DNA of 64,000 bases from Schistocerca nitens (taxonomy: Eukaryota; Arthropoda; Insecta; Orthoptera; Acrididae): assembly GCF_023898315.1 (NCBI RefSeq), contig NC_064616.1:536629102-536693101 (forward strand), given 5' to 3'. The position numbers and the translations under genes were made by a program. The number at the start of each line of letters is the position of its first letter. Positions within the stretch are counted from its first letter, which is position 1. Below are positions 55,349 to 64,000 of this stretch, piece by piece. The notes below the pieces were generated by a model that saw only the letters and a program-made list of their open reading frames with translations, did not search any database and was not told the DNA's origin.

Positions 55349-56768
55349 GGTCTTCAGTCCTGAGACTGGTTTGATGCAGCTCTCCATGCTACTCTATCCT
55401 GTGCAAGCTTCTTCATCTCCCAGTACCTACTGCAACCTACATCCTTCTGAATCTGCTTAGTGTATTCATCTCTTGGTCTCCCTCTACGATTTTTACCCTC
55501 CACGCTGCCCTACAATGGTAAATTTGTGATCCCTTGATGCCTCAAAACATGTCCTACCAACCGATCCCTTCTTCTAGTCAAGTTGTGCCACAAACTTCTC
55601 TTCTCCCCAATCCTATTTAATACCTCCTCATTAGTTACGTGATCTACCCACCTTATCTTCAGCATTCTTCTGTAGCACCACATTTCGAAAGCTTCTATTC
55701 TCTTCTTGTCCAAACTGGTTATCGTCCATGTTTCACTTCCATACATGGCTACACTCCATACAAATACTTTCAGAAACAACTTCCTGACACTTAAATCTAT
55801 ACTAGATGTTAACAAATTTCTCTTCTTCACAAACGATTTCCTTGCCATTGCCAGTCTACTTTTTATATCCTCTCTACTTCGACTATCATCAGTTATTTTA
55901 CTCCCTAAATAGGAAAACTCCTTTACTACTTTAAGTGTCTCATTTCCTAATCTAATCCCCTCAGCATTACCCGATTTAATTTGACTACATTCCATTGTCC
56001 TCGTTTTGCTTTTGTTGATGTTCATCTTATATCCTCCTTTCAAGACACTGTCCATTCCGTTCAACTGCTCTTCCAAGTCCTTTGCTGTCTCTGACAGAAT
56101 TACAATGTCATCGGCGAACCTCAAAGTTTTTACTTCTTCTCCATGAATTTTAATACCTACTCCGAATTTTTCTTTTGTTTCCTTTACTGCTTCCTCAATA
56201 TACAGATTAAATAACATCGGGGAGAGGCTACAACCCTGTCTCACTCCTTTCCCAACCACTGCTTCCCTTTCATGCCCCTCGACTCTTATAGCTGCCATCT
56301 GGTTTCTGTACAAATTGTAAATAGCCTTTCGCTCCTTGTATTTTACCCCTGCCACCTTCAGAATTTGAAAGAGAGTATTCCAGTTAACGTTGTCAAAAGC
56401 TTTCTCTAAGTCTACAAATGCTAGAAACATAGGTTTGCCTTTTCTTAATCTTTCTTCTAAGATAAGTCGTAAGGTTAGTATTGCCTCACGTGTTCCAACA
56501 TTTCTACGGAATCCAAACTGATCTTCCCCGAGGTCCGCTTCTACCAGGTTTTCCATTCGTCTGTAAAGAATTCGCGTTAGTATTTTGCAGCTGTGACTTA
56601 TTAAACTGATAGTTCGGTAATTTTCACATCTGTCAACACCTGCTTTCTTTGGGATTGGAATTATTATATTCTTCTTGAAGTCTGTGGGTATTTCGCCTGT
56701 CTCATACATCTTGCTCACCAGATGGTAGAGTTTTGTCATGACTGGCTCTCCGAAGGCCATCAGTAGTT
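55342..56768 (-). mobile_element. RTE-type LINE, 5'-truncated
   Basis: The 3' end is at 55342 in the TA tract (reverse strand ends near gactgaagaccacaac). Coding extends to 56760, where the copy begins inside ORF2, without endonuclease. The 3'UTR (ctgagactggtttgatgc on the plus strand) is that of a very common arthropod RTE family. The left end adjoins the terminal repeat of the second Tc1 copy. Confidence 0.85.
55510..56760 (-). CDS. RTE-type reverse transcriptase, 416 open codons, 5'-truncated
   Basis: It begins at a Met that is internal in full-length proteins (MAFGEPVMTKLYHLVSKMYE). RT blocks in order: FKKNIIIPIPKKAG, NYRTISLISHSCKILTRIL, DQFGFRRNVGTREAIL, FLAFVDLEKAFDNVNW, KGVRQGCSLSPMLFNLYIEE, LRFADDIVILSE (catalytic FADD intact), MNINKSKTRTMEC, and the C-terminal YGSETWTI...EAFEMWCYRRMLKI region. 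It ends HVLRHQGITNLPL. The missing endonuclease means it cannot mobilise itself. The absence of stops suggests a young insertion. Confidence 0.87.
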   Translation of the reverse strand: MAFGEPVMTKLYHLVSKMYETGEIPTDFKKNIIIPIPKKAGVDRCENYRTISLISHSCKILTRILYRRMENLVEADLGEDQFGFRRNVGTREAILTLRLILEERLRKGKPMFLAFVDLEKAFDNVNWNTLFQILKVAGVKYKERKAIYNLYRNQMAAIRVEGHEREAVVGKGVRQGCSLSPMLFNLYIEEAVKETKEKFGVGIKIHGEEVKTLRFADDIVILSETAKDLEEQLNGMDSVLKGGYKMNINKSKTRTMECSQIKSGNAEGIRLGNETLKVVKEFSYLGSKITDDSRSREDIKSRLAMARKSFVKKRNLLTSSIDLSVRKLFLKVFVWSVAMYGSETWTITSLDKKRIEAFEMWCYRRMLKIRWVDHVTNEEVLNRIGEKRSLWHNLTRRRDRLVGHVLRHQGITNLPL

Positions 56769-56773
56769 ATATA

Positions 56774-58192
56774 CACTCCTGGAAATTGAAATAAGAACAC
56801 CGTGAATTCATTGTCCCAGGAAGGGGAAACTTTATTGATACATTCCTGGGGTCAGATACATCACATGATCACACTGACAGAACCACAGGCACATAGACAC
56901 AGGCAACAGAGCATGCACAATGTCGGCACTAGTACAGTGTATATCCACCTTTCGCAGCAATGCAGGCTGCTATTCTCCCATGGAGACGATCGTAGAGATG
57001 CTGGATGTAGTCCTGTGGAACGGCTTGCCATGCCATTTCCACCTGGCGCCTCAGTTGGACCAGCGTTCGAGCTGGACGTGCAGACCGTGTGAGACGACGC
57101 TTCATCCAGTCCGAAACATGCTCAATGGGGGACAGATCCGGAGATCTTGCTGGCCAGGGTAGTTGACTTACACCTTCTAGAGCACGTTGGGTGGCACGGG
57201 ATACATGCGGACGTGCATTGTCCTGTTGGAACAGCAAGTTCCCTTGCCGGTCTAGGAATGGTAGAACGATGGGTTCGATGACGGTTTGGATGTACCGTGC
57301 ACTATTCAGTGTCCCCTCGACGATCACCAGTGGTGTACGGCCAGTGTAGGAGATCGCTCCCCACACCATGAGGCCAGGTGTTGGCCCTGTGTGCCTCGGT
57401 TGTATGCAGCCCTGATTGTGGCGCTCACCTGCACGGCGCCAAACACGCATACGACCATCATTGGCACCAAGGCAGAAGCGACTCTCATCGCTGAAGACGA
57501 CACGTCTCCATTCGTCCCTCCATTCACGCCTGTCGCGACACCACTGGAGGCGGGCTGCACGATGTTGGGGCGTGGGCGGAAGACGGCCTAACGGTGTGCG
57601 GGACCGTAGCCCAGCTTCATGGAGACGGTTGCGAATGGTCCTCGCCGATACCCCAGGAGCAACAGTGTCCCTAATTTGCTGGGAAGTGGCGGTGCGGTCC
57701 CCTACGGCACTGCGTAGGATCCTACGGTCTTGGCGTGCATCCGTGCGTCGCTGCGGTCCGGTCCCAGGTCGACGGGCACGTGCACCTTCCGCCGACCACT
57801 GGCGACAACATCGATGTACTGTGGAGACCTCACGCCCCACGTGTTGAGCAATTCGGCGGTACGTCCACCCGGCCTCCCGCATGCCCACTATACGCCCTCG
57901 CTCAAAGTCCGTCAACTGCACATACGGTTCACGTCCACGCTGTCGCGGCATGCTACCAGTGTTAAAGACTGCGATGGAGCTCCGTATGCCACGGCAAACT
58001 GGCTGACACTGACGGCGGCGGTGCACAAATGCTGCGCAGCTAGCGCCATTCGACGGCCAACACCGCGGTTCCTGGTGTGTCCGCTGTGCCGTGCGTATGA
58101 TCATTGCTTGTACAGCCCTCTCGCAGTGTCCGGAGCAAGTATGGTGGGTCTGACACACCGGTGTCAATGTGTTCTTTTTTCTATTTCCAGGA

Positions 58193-58195
<3 letters not shown>
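56774..58195 (-). mobile_element. Tc1-like transposon copy 2, complete, 1,422 bp
   Basis: Ends are cactcctggaaattgaaat (left) and, on the opposite strand, cactcctggaaatagaaa (right), flanked by TA on both sides. It differs from copy 1 at a few percent of positions or fewer. Orientation is the same. Confidence 0.95.
56929..57951 (-). CDS. Tc1-like transposase, 340 aa, D-D32-E spacing, intact (copy 2)
   Basis: It starts at ATG 57951 (MPRQRGREPYVQ), the same length and motifs as copy 1: FSDESRFCLG, QQDNARPHVS, LSPIEHVSDWMKRR. Differences include Trp to Ser right after the catalytic EHV (EHVSDW here, EHVWDW in copy 1) and a few others such as HTGPTPGLMVW. The Trp is well conserved among Tc1 enzymes, so copy 2 may be less active. 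The 32-residue gap between D2 and E is identical, so the spacing is a family trait, not a copy-specific deletion. Confidence 0.92.
   Translation of the reverse strand: MPRQRGREPYVQLTDFERGRIVGMREAGWTYRRIAQHVGREVSTVHRCCRQWSAEGARARRPGTGPQRRTDARQDRRILRSAVGDRTATSQQIRDTVAPGVSARTIRNRLHEAGLRSRTPLGRLPPTPQHRAARLQWCRDRREWRDEWRRVVFSDESRFCLGANDGRMRVWRRAGERHNQGCIQPRHTGPTPGLMVWGAISYTGRTPLVIVEGTLNSARYIQTVIEPIVLPFLDRQGNLLFQQDNARPHVSRATQRALEGVSQLPWPARSPDLSPIEHVSDWMKRRLTRSARPARTLVQLRRQVEMAWQAVPQDYIQHLYDRLHGRIAACIAAKGGYTLY

Positions 58196-58253
<58 letters not shown>
58194..58253. repeat. (TA)n microsatellite
   Basis: About 60 bp of TA repeat between the second Tc1 and the LTR remainder (gtaaaacaattacaat). It corresponds to the TA tract at 61774-61818 inside the complete LTR. 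Confidence 0.95.
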
Positions 58254-58256
<3 letters not shown>

Positions 58257-58369
58257 AAACAATTACAATATATAAAGAAACAGAAATGTCATATCTTCGT
58301 GTAACAAAATAAGGAAAAATCTATAGTACAATAGAAGGAAATAGAAGGACATGCATTTCCGGCGTTACA
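58254..58369 (-). repeat. Outer part of the left (3') Gypsy LTR
   Basis: It matches 61819-61930 of the complete LTR (gtaaaacaattacaatat, acagaaatgtcatatctt, ggacatgcatttccggcgt) and extends to ttaca, the true LTR end. Together with 53777-53819 it forms a deleted LTR. Confidence 0.88.
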
Positions 58370-59507
58370 CGTGCCCCTCATTGTCTGACGATGTTCGTGT
58401 AACGTAAACAGACTCCGAAAATGTCCCAAAAAAGAAACAGCGGAAATGCATATGCTCAAAACATCAACAAAGTGTAGCATTCGTCTAATTAACCATAAAT
58501 CAATTTTTCGACCACAATAATTGAGTGGAGACACTCCTAATCTTATTCCACTCTGTCATCTAGCACAAAATAAAACAGGTTGACAACATATTCAAAGTCA
58601 TAGAAAACATAGAAAATGGTTTAGCTATTCCAAAATCATTAAAATTCGTAACACTATCAAGAAATGGAATACTGATTACAGAATTAATCAGAGTACATGG
58701 TCATAAAAACAGGCAGATCAAAATACGAAAATTAATAATTAATCACATAGAATACACATTTTATATAACCTTTTCATTATTAATATTCTCGTCATGAGAG
58801 TCCACTTAACGCTAAACAAGAAAATGATACACAGCAGAACGAAAAAAAACATAAATATTGACAGCAGAATTCTTTCACATCAGCTGTCCGGAAAGAAAAA
58901 CAACTCCGCCTTCCTTACTCGCAAGTACAAAGAATGCCGACAGCGGCACAAGAGCCGACAGCGGCACAAGAGTCGACAGCGGCTCTGCCTGGCCAGTATT
59001 GTTGCGCCCGCCTGTGCTGCACGCTTGATCTCACTCGCCTGTGTAACGGCATTTCCAGAACGTCCGTTTCACTGAATTCTTTCGGAAAAACTCACTCCCG
59101 AATAATCTCAAGGGGTCCATTAACACTATCACAGTGGATAACTCAACACTGTCCATCATCACACACATGTACTAGCCTGAAACTTAAAACAGCGTCTAAG
59201 TACATCAGCAATGACTAGTAAATCACATATTTATGAAATCTTACAGTTAGTTACAAAATCATATTTACGTTGCTTAAATTACTGTGACTCAGCTGAAAAC
59301 TTAAACTAGCAGCTTGGATTTATCAATTGATAAATAATCACTCTCTCTTAAATCATTTAGTAAAAATTAATTACTTATTAATTACAACTTCTTTAATGTC
59401 CTCTTGGTCAGGCAAAAGCATGGCAATCTAGCAAATCGTTTAAATCTTATACTCTATATTTACATACTGTACAAATTACCCATTCTGTGGTATTAATCAA
59501 TCCTAGG
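58370..59507 (-). other. 3' interior of the Gypsy element, no intact frame
   Basis: The purine-rich tract next to the LTR reads atgaggggcacg on the reverse strand. An 18-bp repeat (ccgacagcggcacaagag) occurs twice at 58937-58972, with a partial third copy. No envelope-like frame is recognised. Confidence 0.5.
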
Positions 59508-59746
59508 TTAGTACAATTTCAAGTCTACAATGTTCCGTATACCTAATAGTTTTCCAGAGCTTGGATACTCTAAGCAATAAGCATTTGTGTGAGGTATACC
59601 AATGACTTTATATGGTCCATTATAAACAAACTTAAATTTAGAGATTTCATTGTCTATCTCGCTCGATTTCTCATGAGGTTTCACAAGTACTAAGTCTCCG
59701 ATTGCAAACTTAGCAAAACGCGCTTTAGCTTCATGACGATGTATGC
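59508..59746 (-). pseudogene. Gypsy integrase C-terminal domain fragment
   Basis: The reverse strand reads HRHEAKARFAKFAIGDLVLV, then FKFVYNGPYKVIGIPHTNAY and GKLLGIRNIVDLKLY-stop (stop at 59508-59510). This GDLV...NGPY.V...G.RN..DLKLY pattern ends the pol polyprotein of this Gypsy group. The integrase core upstream is deleted. Confidence 0.8.
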
Positions 59747-59931
59747 GACCATCGGTTATTTAGCTTCATTATTTCTGGCAAACGATCTTTTTTCACACCA
59801 ATACTCGGTTTGTCTGGAAACACACTCTTATTCCTCATTATTACTTCATACAAGCCTCGTCTTTGTTCGTGTGTTACGTCTGACACACCGTCTACAATCT
59901 GAATCCCTTGATGACGAATACGGGGGGACAA
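59731..59931 (-). pseudogene. Gypsy pol fragment (protease-RT linker)
   Basis: The reverse frame contains VTHEQRRGLYEVIMRNKSVF then PDKPSIGVKK, resembling the segment just before the RT in Gypsy pol (L..LL....VF...PG). It then joins DRLPEIMKLNNRW, which runs into the integrase fragment in another frame. RT, RNase H and the integrase core are therefore lost by one large internal deletion. Confidence 0.6.
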
Positions 59932-60142
59932 TTAAAGAGGAAGCCGCTACGGAAGTAAAACCGTTAGTTTCCGGGAATTTAACTGATTTATTGAATGTTA
60001 TGATTAACGAAATTATGAGTCAGTCTGAAAAAATTGAACGGAAGCTAGACAATCAGAACAAAGCTATTAATGTTGTTAACAACAATGTTGGAGTTCTTAA
60101 CACAAAAGTTGCCTTCACTCATTTTACAAATTTTCAATATTA
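59925..60142 (+). pseudogene. gag-like coiled-coil fragment in opposite orientation
   Basis: On the plus strand a frame reads LTDLLNVMINEIMSQSEKIE, then RKLDNQNKAINVVNNNVGVL and NTKV, a heptad-like coiled coil similar to gag segments of Gypsy elements. The pol pieces and the LTR/PBS logic run on the minus strand, so this segment appears inverted within the deleted interior. It could instead be chance coding. Confidence 0.45.
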
Positions 60143-60302
60143 ATGACAAATCTCAAATCTAATTATTATTCCTCACACTAATATTCTCGCTGACGTATCG
60201 ACCATTTTGTAACCAGTACTTTGTTACGAGATTTGCACAATGCAAAATTCCTGTCCAGAACAACCTCAAATCTGAACATTGTCTTGTCACCAGGTCGCCA
60301 CG

Positions 60303-61770
60303 TGTAACCTCCCCCTCACTTATCGACCTTAATGACAGTGAGAAATGAAACCGCGTGTACCTAATGGAAATTTGGGAAAAGCAATCGTCACCGAAGTTAA
60401 TCTGTCGGTAAAGAGGGAGGAAATGGTTACATCTAAATAAAAGGAAAAATGCAAATGATATTGGTGGAAATTAATTTTGAAAAGGGGTAAAGTTAATAAA
60501 GAAAGTAAATGTGCGGCCGTTACGTTAACAATTAACTAGCAGTAATTAGATATTTGAGATTTGGGGGAAATTACGGTCGCCAGTCCTATGGACAATTACT
60601 ATAGTAACTGAAAAAGAAAGGTTATTACACATATAATTAGCACTAGAAGCGTGGCAACTGAAGGTTGACACGTGTAGTGTGAAAACTGAAAGATTGTCAG
60701 AAGTAATAAATTTCGCTACACTCTGACTTAATTTAGCAAAAGAATTAATAAAACCAGAAAATCGAAAGTTATTTTAGTGACTAAAGTTAATAGTGAGCTT
60801 TCTTTCTGAAGCACATCGAAATTCAGTAAGATACGGTTAATCTCGGACTACCTCAACAATCATTTCAAAAGCTACTTGAATCTACGCAATTTAGAAATAA
60901 GAGATTTAACTTTGAACTTGAATTAAATGATTCTGAACAATTAACAATAGTGAAATTTAGTACGTACCAAGCTGAGCTGCAGTCACAGGTAAGCTAAAAT
61001 ACGGTAACAAAACTCGCACTCTTAATTTGTGCTTGTGTAATCTAAATATTGTAGCCAGCTATGAATACTTTAACTGAACTTTGAAATTAAAGCAGTGAAA
61101 TAGAATAATATTGCTTTAATGCTGGCGTTTGAATTTCAACGTCACTCGCGTTCATTCCGGAAAAGGAAGGGACCCTGCTTGGCAATGCAATTGGGACAAT
61201 GAGCAACAAAGGTTCATGCTACGTTGCTTTGATTTCGTTATTTGAACAGTTTTAAAAGCTGAGGTCTGCCATACAGTTCTAAAACTTTACGTGCTTCCAG
61301 TCTTCCTTGTTGGTTGATTGAAGGTTTGAAGCCGTCGATCGAGGAGGTGGCGACAGTCACTCATTGTCGGCCGTCGCTGTTGCAGAAGCTGGATGTTGGC
61401 GCCCCTCCTTCTCGACACGGTCACCAGGCGAAACGGGCTCCTGATGTGCGCCAGCTAATGCTTCCCGTCCGCAACACCGTGTCAGAAACTATCATAGCAA
61501 GTCGAGCGCAATTACATGCTGCCAAACCCCGAAAGCGCGGCACCTCGCGGGAGCGTCACACAACACACCTGCTCCACTGCACTACCCTAGCCAGACTCCC
61601 TCTGCCAGCGCTCCACGCGACCGAGTTAACACTACCAAAGATCCCAAACACTTTCGTTCTTCACACGACCTATCGATGTATTCGTCCGATAGCATAGTTT
61701 TCCCTAGGCAAGACCCAGCGTAAAATACAAATAATATTTACAAAACAAACCAATTATACATCGACATAAA

Positions 61771-61821
<51 letters not shown>

Positions 61822-61930
61822 AAACAATTACAATATATGAAGACACAGAAATGTCATATCTTCGGGTAACAAAATAAGGAAAAATCTATAGTACAATAGA
61901 TGGAAATAGAAGGACATGCATTTCCGGCGT
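60303..61930 (-). repeat. Right (5') Gypsy LTR, about 1.63 kb
   Basis: It begins tgtaacctccccctcac and ends atttccggcgt. It includes a TA microsatellite at 61774-61818 and a GC-richer part at 61.3-61.7 kb. An open frame of 127 codons in it (61314-61697) has no family motif. As a 5' LTR on the minus strand it would hold the promoter, but the transcription start is not identifiable. Confidence 0.82.
61774..61818. repeat. (TA)n microsatellite inside the complete LTR
   Basis: About 45 bp of TA. It is the ancestral site whose counterpart in the other LTR expanded and received the Tc1 and RTE insertions. Confidence 0.95.
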
Positions 61931-63812
61931 CCTGCCTGAGAGTGTTGAGAGGTATATTTGATTCTCCAAACGAATGACGCCAAAAATCGCTCTCCGCTTC
62001 CTTCACATGCTACGTTTTATACAGGCGCCACTCCAGAAACTCGTTGAAATTCTACCTTGAGAGGATATGCGTATCACCCGTCCTGCTTACCCAGATGAGG
62101 AAAAGTTTTAGCTTGTGTTTTAGAAAGGAGTTTCTGCTTATGAGTATCTAGATAGTAAGACGAAACTCGACGAAACCAGGCTACCCGATATTTCTGCATT
62201 TACCAGTACTCTCACAGGCGATGCCATAACTAGTGCCGATTATGAGCATGCCTTGAATGTCTGCCGAAATTTCACATTCAAAATTTGGGTGAATACGCAA
62301 GTCTCTGCATAGAGAGCGACGTGCGCTTGCTTGCGGATGTTTTTGAAAAGTTCCGTAGTATATGTATGGCCACCTACTCTCTGGACCCCGCTTTTTATTA
62401 CACGGCCTCTGAATTGTCCTGGGACACAGTGCTCAAGAAAACGAGGTGGAGGATCAAACTTTTGACTGATGCTGATATGCTTCTTTTCTTCGAGCGTGGG
62501 ATCGGTGGAGGACTTTGCCAGTGTGTCCATAGACACGCCAAGGCAAATAATCCACATATGCGTGTGTGGTTTAATGCATCTCTCGATTTAGGTTATATTC
62601 TATATTTGGATGTAAATAACTTATACGGGCACACCACGATGCAGCCACTGCCGGTTGGTGGGTTTCAATTTGCGCCCGAAAACGAACTAGAGGAATTAGG
62701 TAAAAAAATATTTGGTGTGGCAGCTGATTCTCATGTAGGGTATGTGGTGGAGGCAGACCTCATATACCCTCTTAGTATGCACGAAGTGACAAGCAACTTG
62801 CCGTTATGTCCAGAGCAACAAGTTCGATGAGGAAGCACTATCCCTAAACTGATGGCCAATGTTGCAGACAAGCAGAGGTATGTAACTCATTATCGTAATC
62901 TCCAGCAGTGTCTCAGCTTAGGGATGGAGCTAGGTAGAATCACCCGGGCTATCTCCTTCAATCAGTCCCCCTGGTTGAAGGAGTATATTCAAATAAATAC
63001 CGAAAAGAGAGCGGTCGCGACTAGTGATTTCGCAAAAGACTTTTACAAATTAACGAATAATTCCATTTTCGGTAAAACAATGAGGAATGTGAGAAATGAA
63101 CAAGATATTATGATTAGGACCGAATGGGATCGGCCGTGGGGCGTAAGAAAGTGCATCGCCAGACCAGATTTTAAATGGGTCACTATTTTCAGTGAGAACT
63201 TTGTTGCTATGGAGTGGAGACATCGAAGGTTTCAGTAGAGTCTACGAAACCAATCTATTTGGGTATGTGTATCCAGGACATCTCCAAACTCCACATGTAC
63301 CGATTCCACTATGAGTTTGCAAAAATCATTTTGTGGAGCCAATGTTACTTTATAAGGATATAGATAGCTTCATCTACTGGGTGAAGGACTGTGATCCATA
63401 TGAGGTAACTAGGTGTCGTGGTAATGAATTCGACACACTGAGATACAGAGCCGATAATCCTTACGGTATTGTTCCTCCGAATAGGACGGTTATCGGCTTA
63501 ATGAAATATGAGGCGTATGGATTGCCGATTGTGGAGTTCGTGGCTCTAAGATCCAAAATGCATGCATATCGTACAATAAATGAAGCCACCAGAGGCGGGC
63601 TAAGGGTGTGCGATGTGCGGTATCACGTGTCCTCTCGGGCGAAGACTATTTGCAGTGCCTGTACGGTGGCATTTGTGGTGCTCTGTCACAACTTTCGCAT
63701 TTGGTACAGCAAACTAGTATTCGATCACGAGGTCGCGAGGTGTGCTGCAATCTGAGTCAGATTGTCGCCTCATGATGATAAAAGGGCCATTTGTGATGAG
63801 GGATCAAACCCT
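61931..63812 (+). pseudogene. pPolB, right part: polymerase domain and C terminus (decayed)
   Basis: It resumes directly where 53776 stopped (LPESVERYI, then MRITRPAYPDEEKF-type sequence, 62.07 kb). Exo III is YASLCIESDVRLLADVFEKF (62.29-62.35 kb). Motif A is YLDVNNLYGHTTMQPLP (about 62.61 kb), motif B FYKLTNNSIFGKTMRN (about 63.04-63.09 kb), motif C LLYKDIDSFIYWV (about 63.35 kb; most relatives have DTD, here DID). PIVEFVALRSKMHAY (63.53 kb) and SPHDDKRAICDEG (63.77 kb) mark the C-terminal end. At least four stops or frameshifts occur, for example at 62827 and 63237, so no active enzyme is made. No capsid, integrase, ATPase or protease gene is visible within the window. Confidence 0.82.
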
Positions 63813-64000
63813 TTCCATAATCACACTATTTACTTGAGGCGCGAGAGAGGGTGGGGAATACAACGGTGTGAATGAGAAAGAAGGAGTGAGTGAATGAGTG
63901 ACTGGCTGAGTCAGAGCTTGTACCTAATAGTATGGGTCTTTTATCATCGCCTAAATATTGTATATGTGATGTATGGCGTGCCTGAATGATTCAAATGGTT
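63813..64000. other. Right edge, possible start of another SINE
   Basis: After the polymerase remnant there is no recognised gene. The last bases (gattcaaatggtt) look like the tail end of a reverse-strand SINE cut by the window edge; only about 12 bases are available. Confidence 0.35.

Larger units (their letters stand above)
53777..61930 (-). mobile_element. Gypsy-type LTR retrotransposon inserted in pPolB, itself full of insertions
   Basis: Both LTR copies begin tgtaacctccccctcac on the plus strand (53777 and 60303). The left copy ends ggcgttaca at 58369 (TGTAAC...GTTACA), the right at ggcgt, 61930. The primer-binding site (tggcgacctggtgac, reverse strand, 60286-60300) and the purine-rich atgaggggcacg next to the left LTR place the element on the reverse strand. 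The interior (58370-60302) keeps only part of pol. The last LTR bases and target duplication at the right edge are missing, probably by a small deletion. Confidence 0.8.

Noticed and set aside
54510..55363. Long forward-strand open frames (143 and 179 codons) over the first Tc1 copy, and equivalents at 57416-58254
   Set aside because: They are shadows of the reverse-strand transposase: GC-rich antisense frames repeated identically in both copies, without family motifs, and running into TA repeats.
55045..55387. Upstream extension of the copy 1 transposase frame to 454 codons
   Set aside because: It reads through the element's 5' untranslated part and the TA microsatellite (YIYIYI). The family start is the Met at 55045, giving 340 residues in both copies.
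1..64000. CRISPR arrays, operons, ribosome-binding sites, bacterial terminators
   Set aside because: The sequence is eukaryotic. The repeats seen are SINEs, microsatellites and tandem duplications without regular spacers.

Overview
This window looks like gene-poor nuclear DNA of a large-genome orthopteran insect, most probably a Schistocerca-type locust or grasshopper. The main reason is a dense set of tRNA-headed SINEs with a tail I associate with those genomes (recalled, not searched). CR1-, RTE-, I/Jockey- and Tx1/L1-like LINEs, several Tc1/mariner families, a Gypsy LTR element and a Maverick/Polinton-type DNA polymerase locus fit the same picture. I found no conventional host gene, no functional tRNA or rRNA gene, and no CRISPR or bacterial feature. 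Almost every recognisable coding region belongs to a mobile element, and most are broken.

Layout. 1-8.8 kb: AT-rich DNA with a 138-bp tandem duplication and no gene. 8.9-10.5 kb: two SINEs and a Tx1/L1-like LINE fragment (zinc-knuckle ORF1 and the first codons of the endonuclease). 11.0-16.9 kb: an unrecognised open stretch, then a reverse-strand LINE (ORF1 end, endonuclease, RT, RNase H) cut by several SINEs with clear target-site duplications (TSDs). 17-25.5 kb: SINEs, a Tc1 end and long unassigned DNA. 25.6-29.7 kb: a 141-bp tandem repeat split by a CR1 3' end, a pair of ~338-bp direct repeats, a broken member of an uncharacterised transposon-like family, and a dead Tc1 copy. 30.5-35.6 kb: a forward CR1-type LINE with SGNH-esterase ORF1, cut by two SINEs and a 1.4-kb Tc1 element. 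37.9-41.1 kb: a second copy of that LINE family in reverse, with tandem 5'UTR monomers. 43.6-46.2 kb: a Tc1 copy holding a long inverted-repeat element and a SINE. 46.7-47.4 kb: a 708-bp mariner-like element whose intact ORF keeps the DNA-binding part but lacks the catalytic domain. 47.7-49.0 kb: a CR1 RT fragment.

50.1-63.8 kb is the most interesting locus. A chain of small exons, all joined by phase-1 introns, lies just upstream and on the same strand as a decayed protein-primed family B DNA polymerase. The polymerase has an N-terminal zinc finger, exonuclease motifs, polymerase motifs A, B and C, and the C-terminal part. A SINE and an ~8.15-kb Gypsy insertion split it. The right LTR of the Gypsy copy is nearly full length. 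The left LTR has lost its middle, and its TA-repeat remnant holds two near-identical Tc1 elements with intact 340-codon transposases plus an RTE LINE with a long intact RT.

The window is therefore a layered record: an old virus-like or Polinton-like locus and old LINEs at the bottom, then Gypsy and Tc1 elements, with SINEs mostly on top. The sequences most likely still able to encode a full protein are the two 340-aa transposases (54.0-55.0 and 56.9-58.0 kb), the RTE RT fragment (55.5-56.8 kb) and the 139-aa mini-mariner protein (46.8-47.3 kb).
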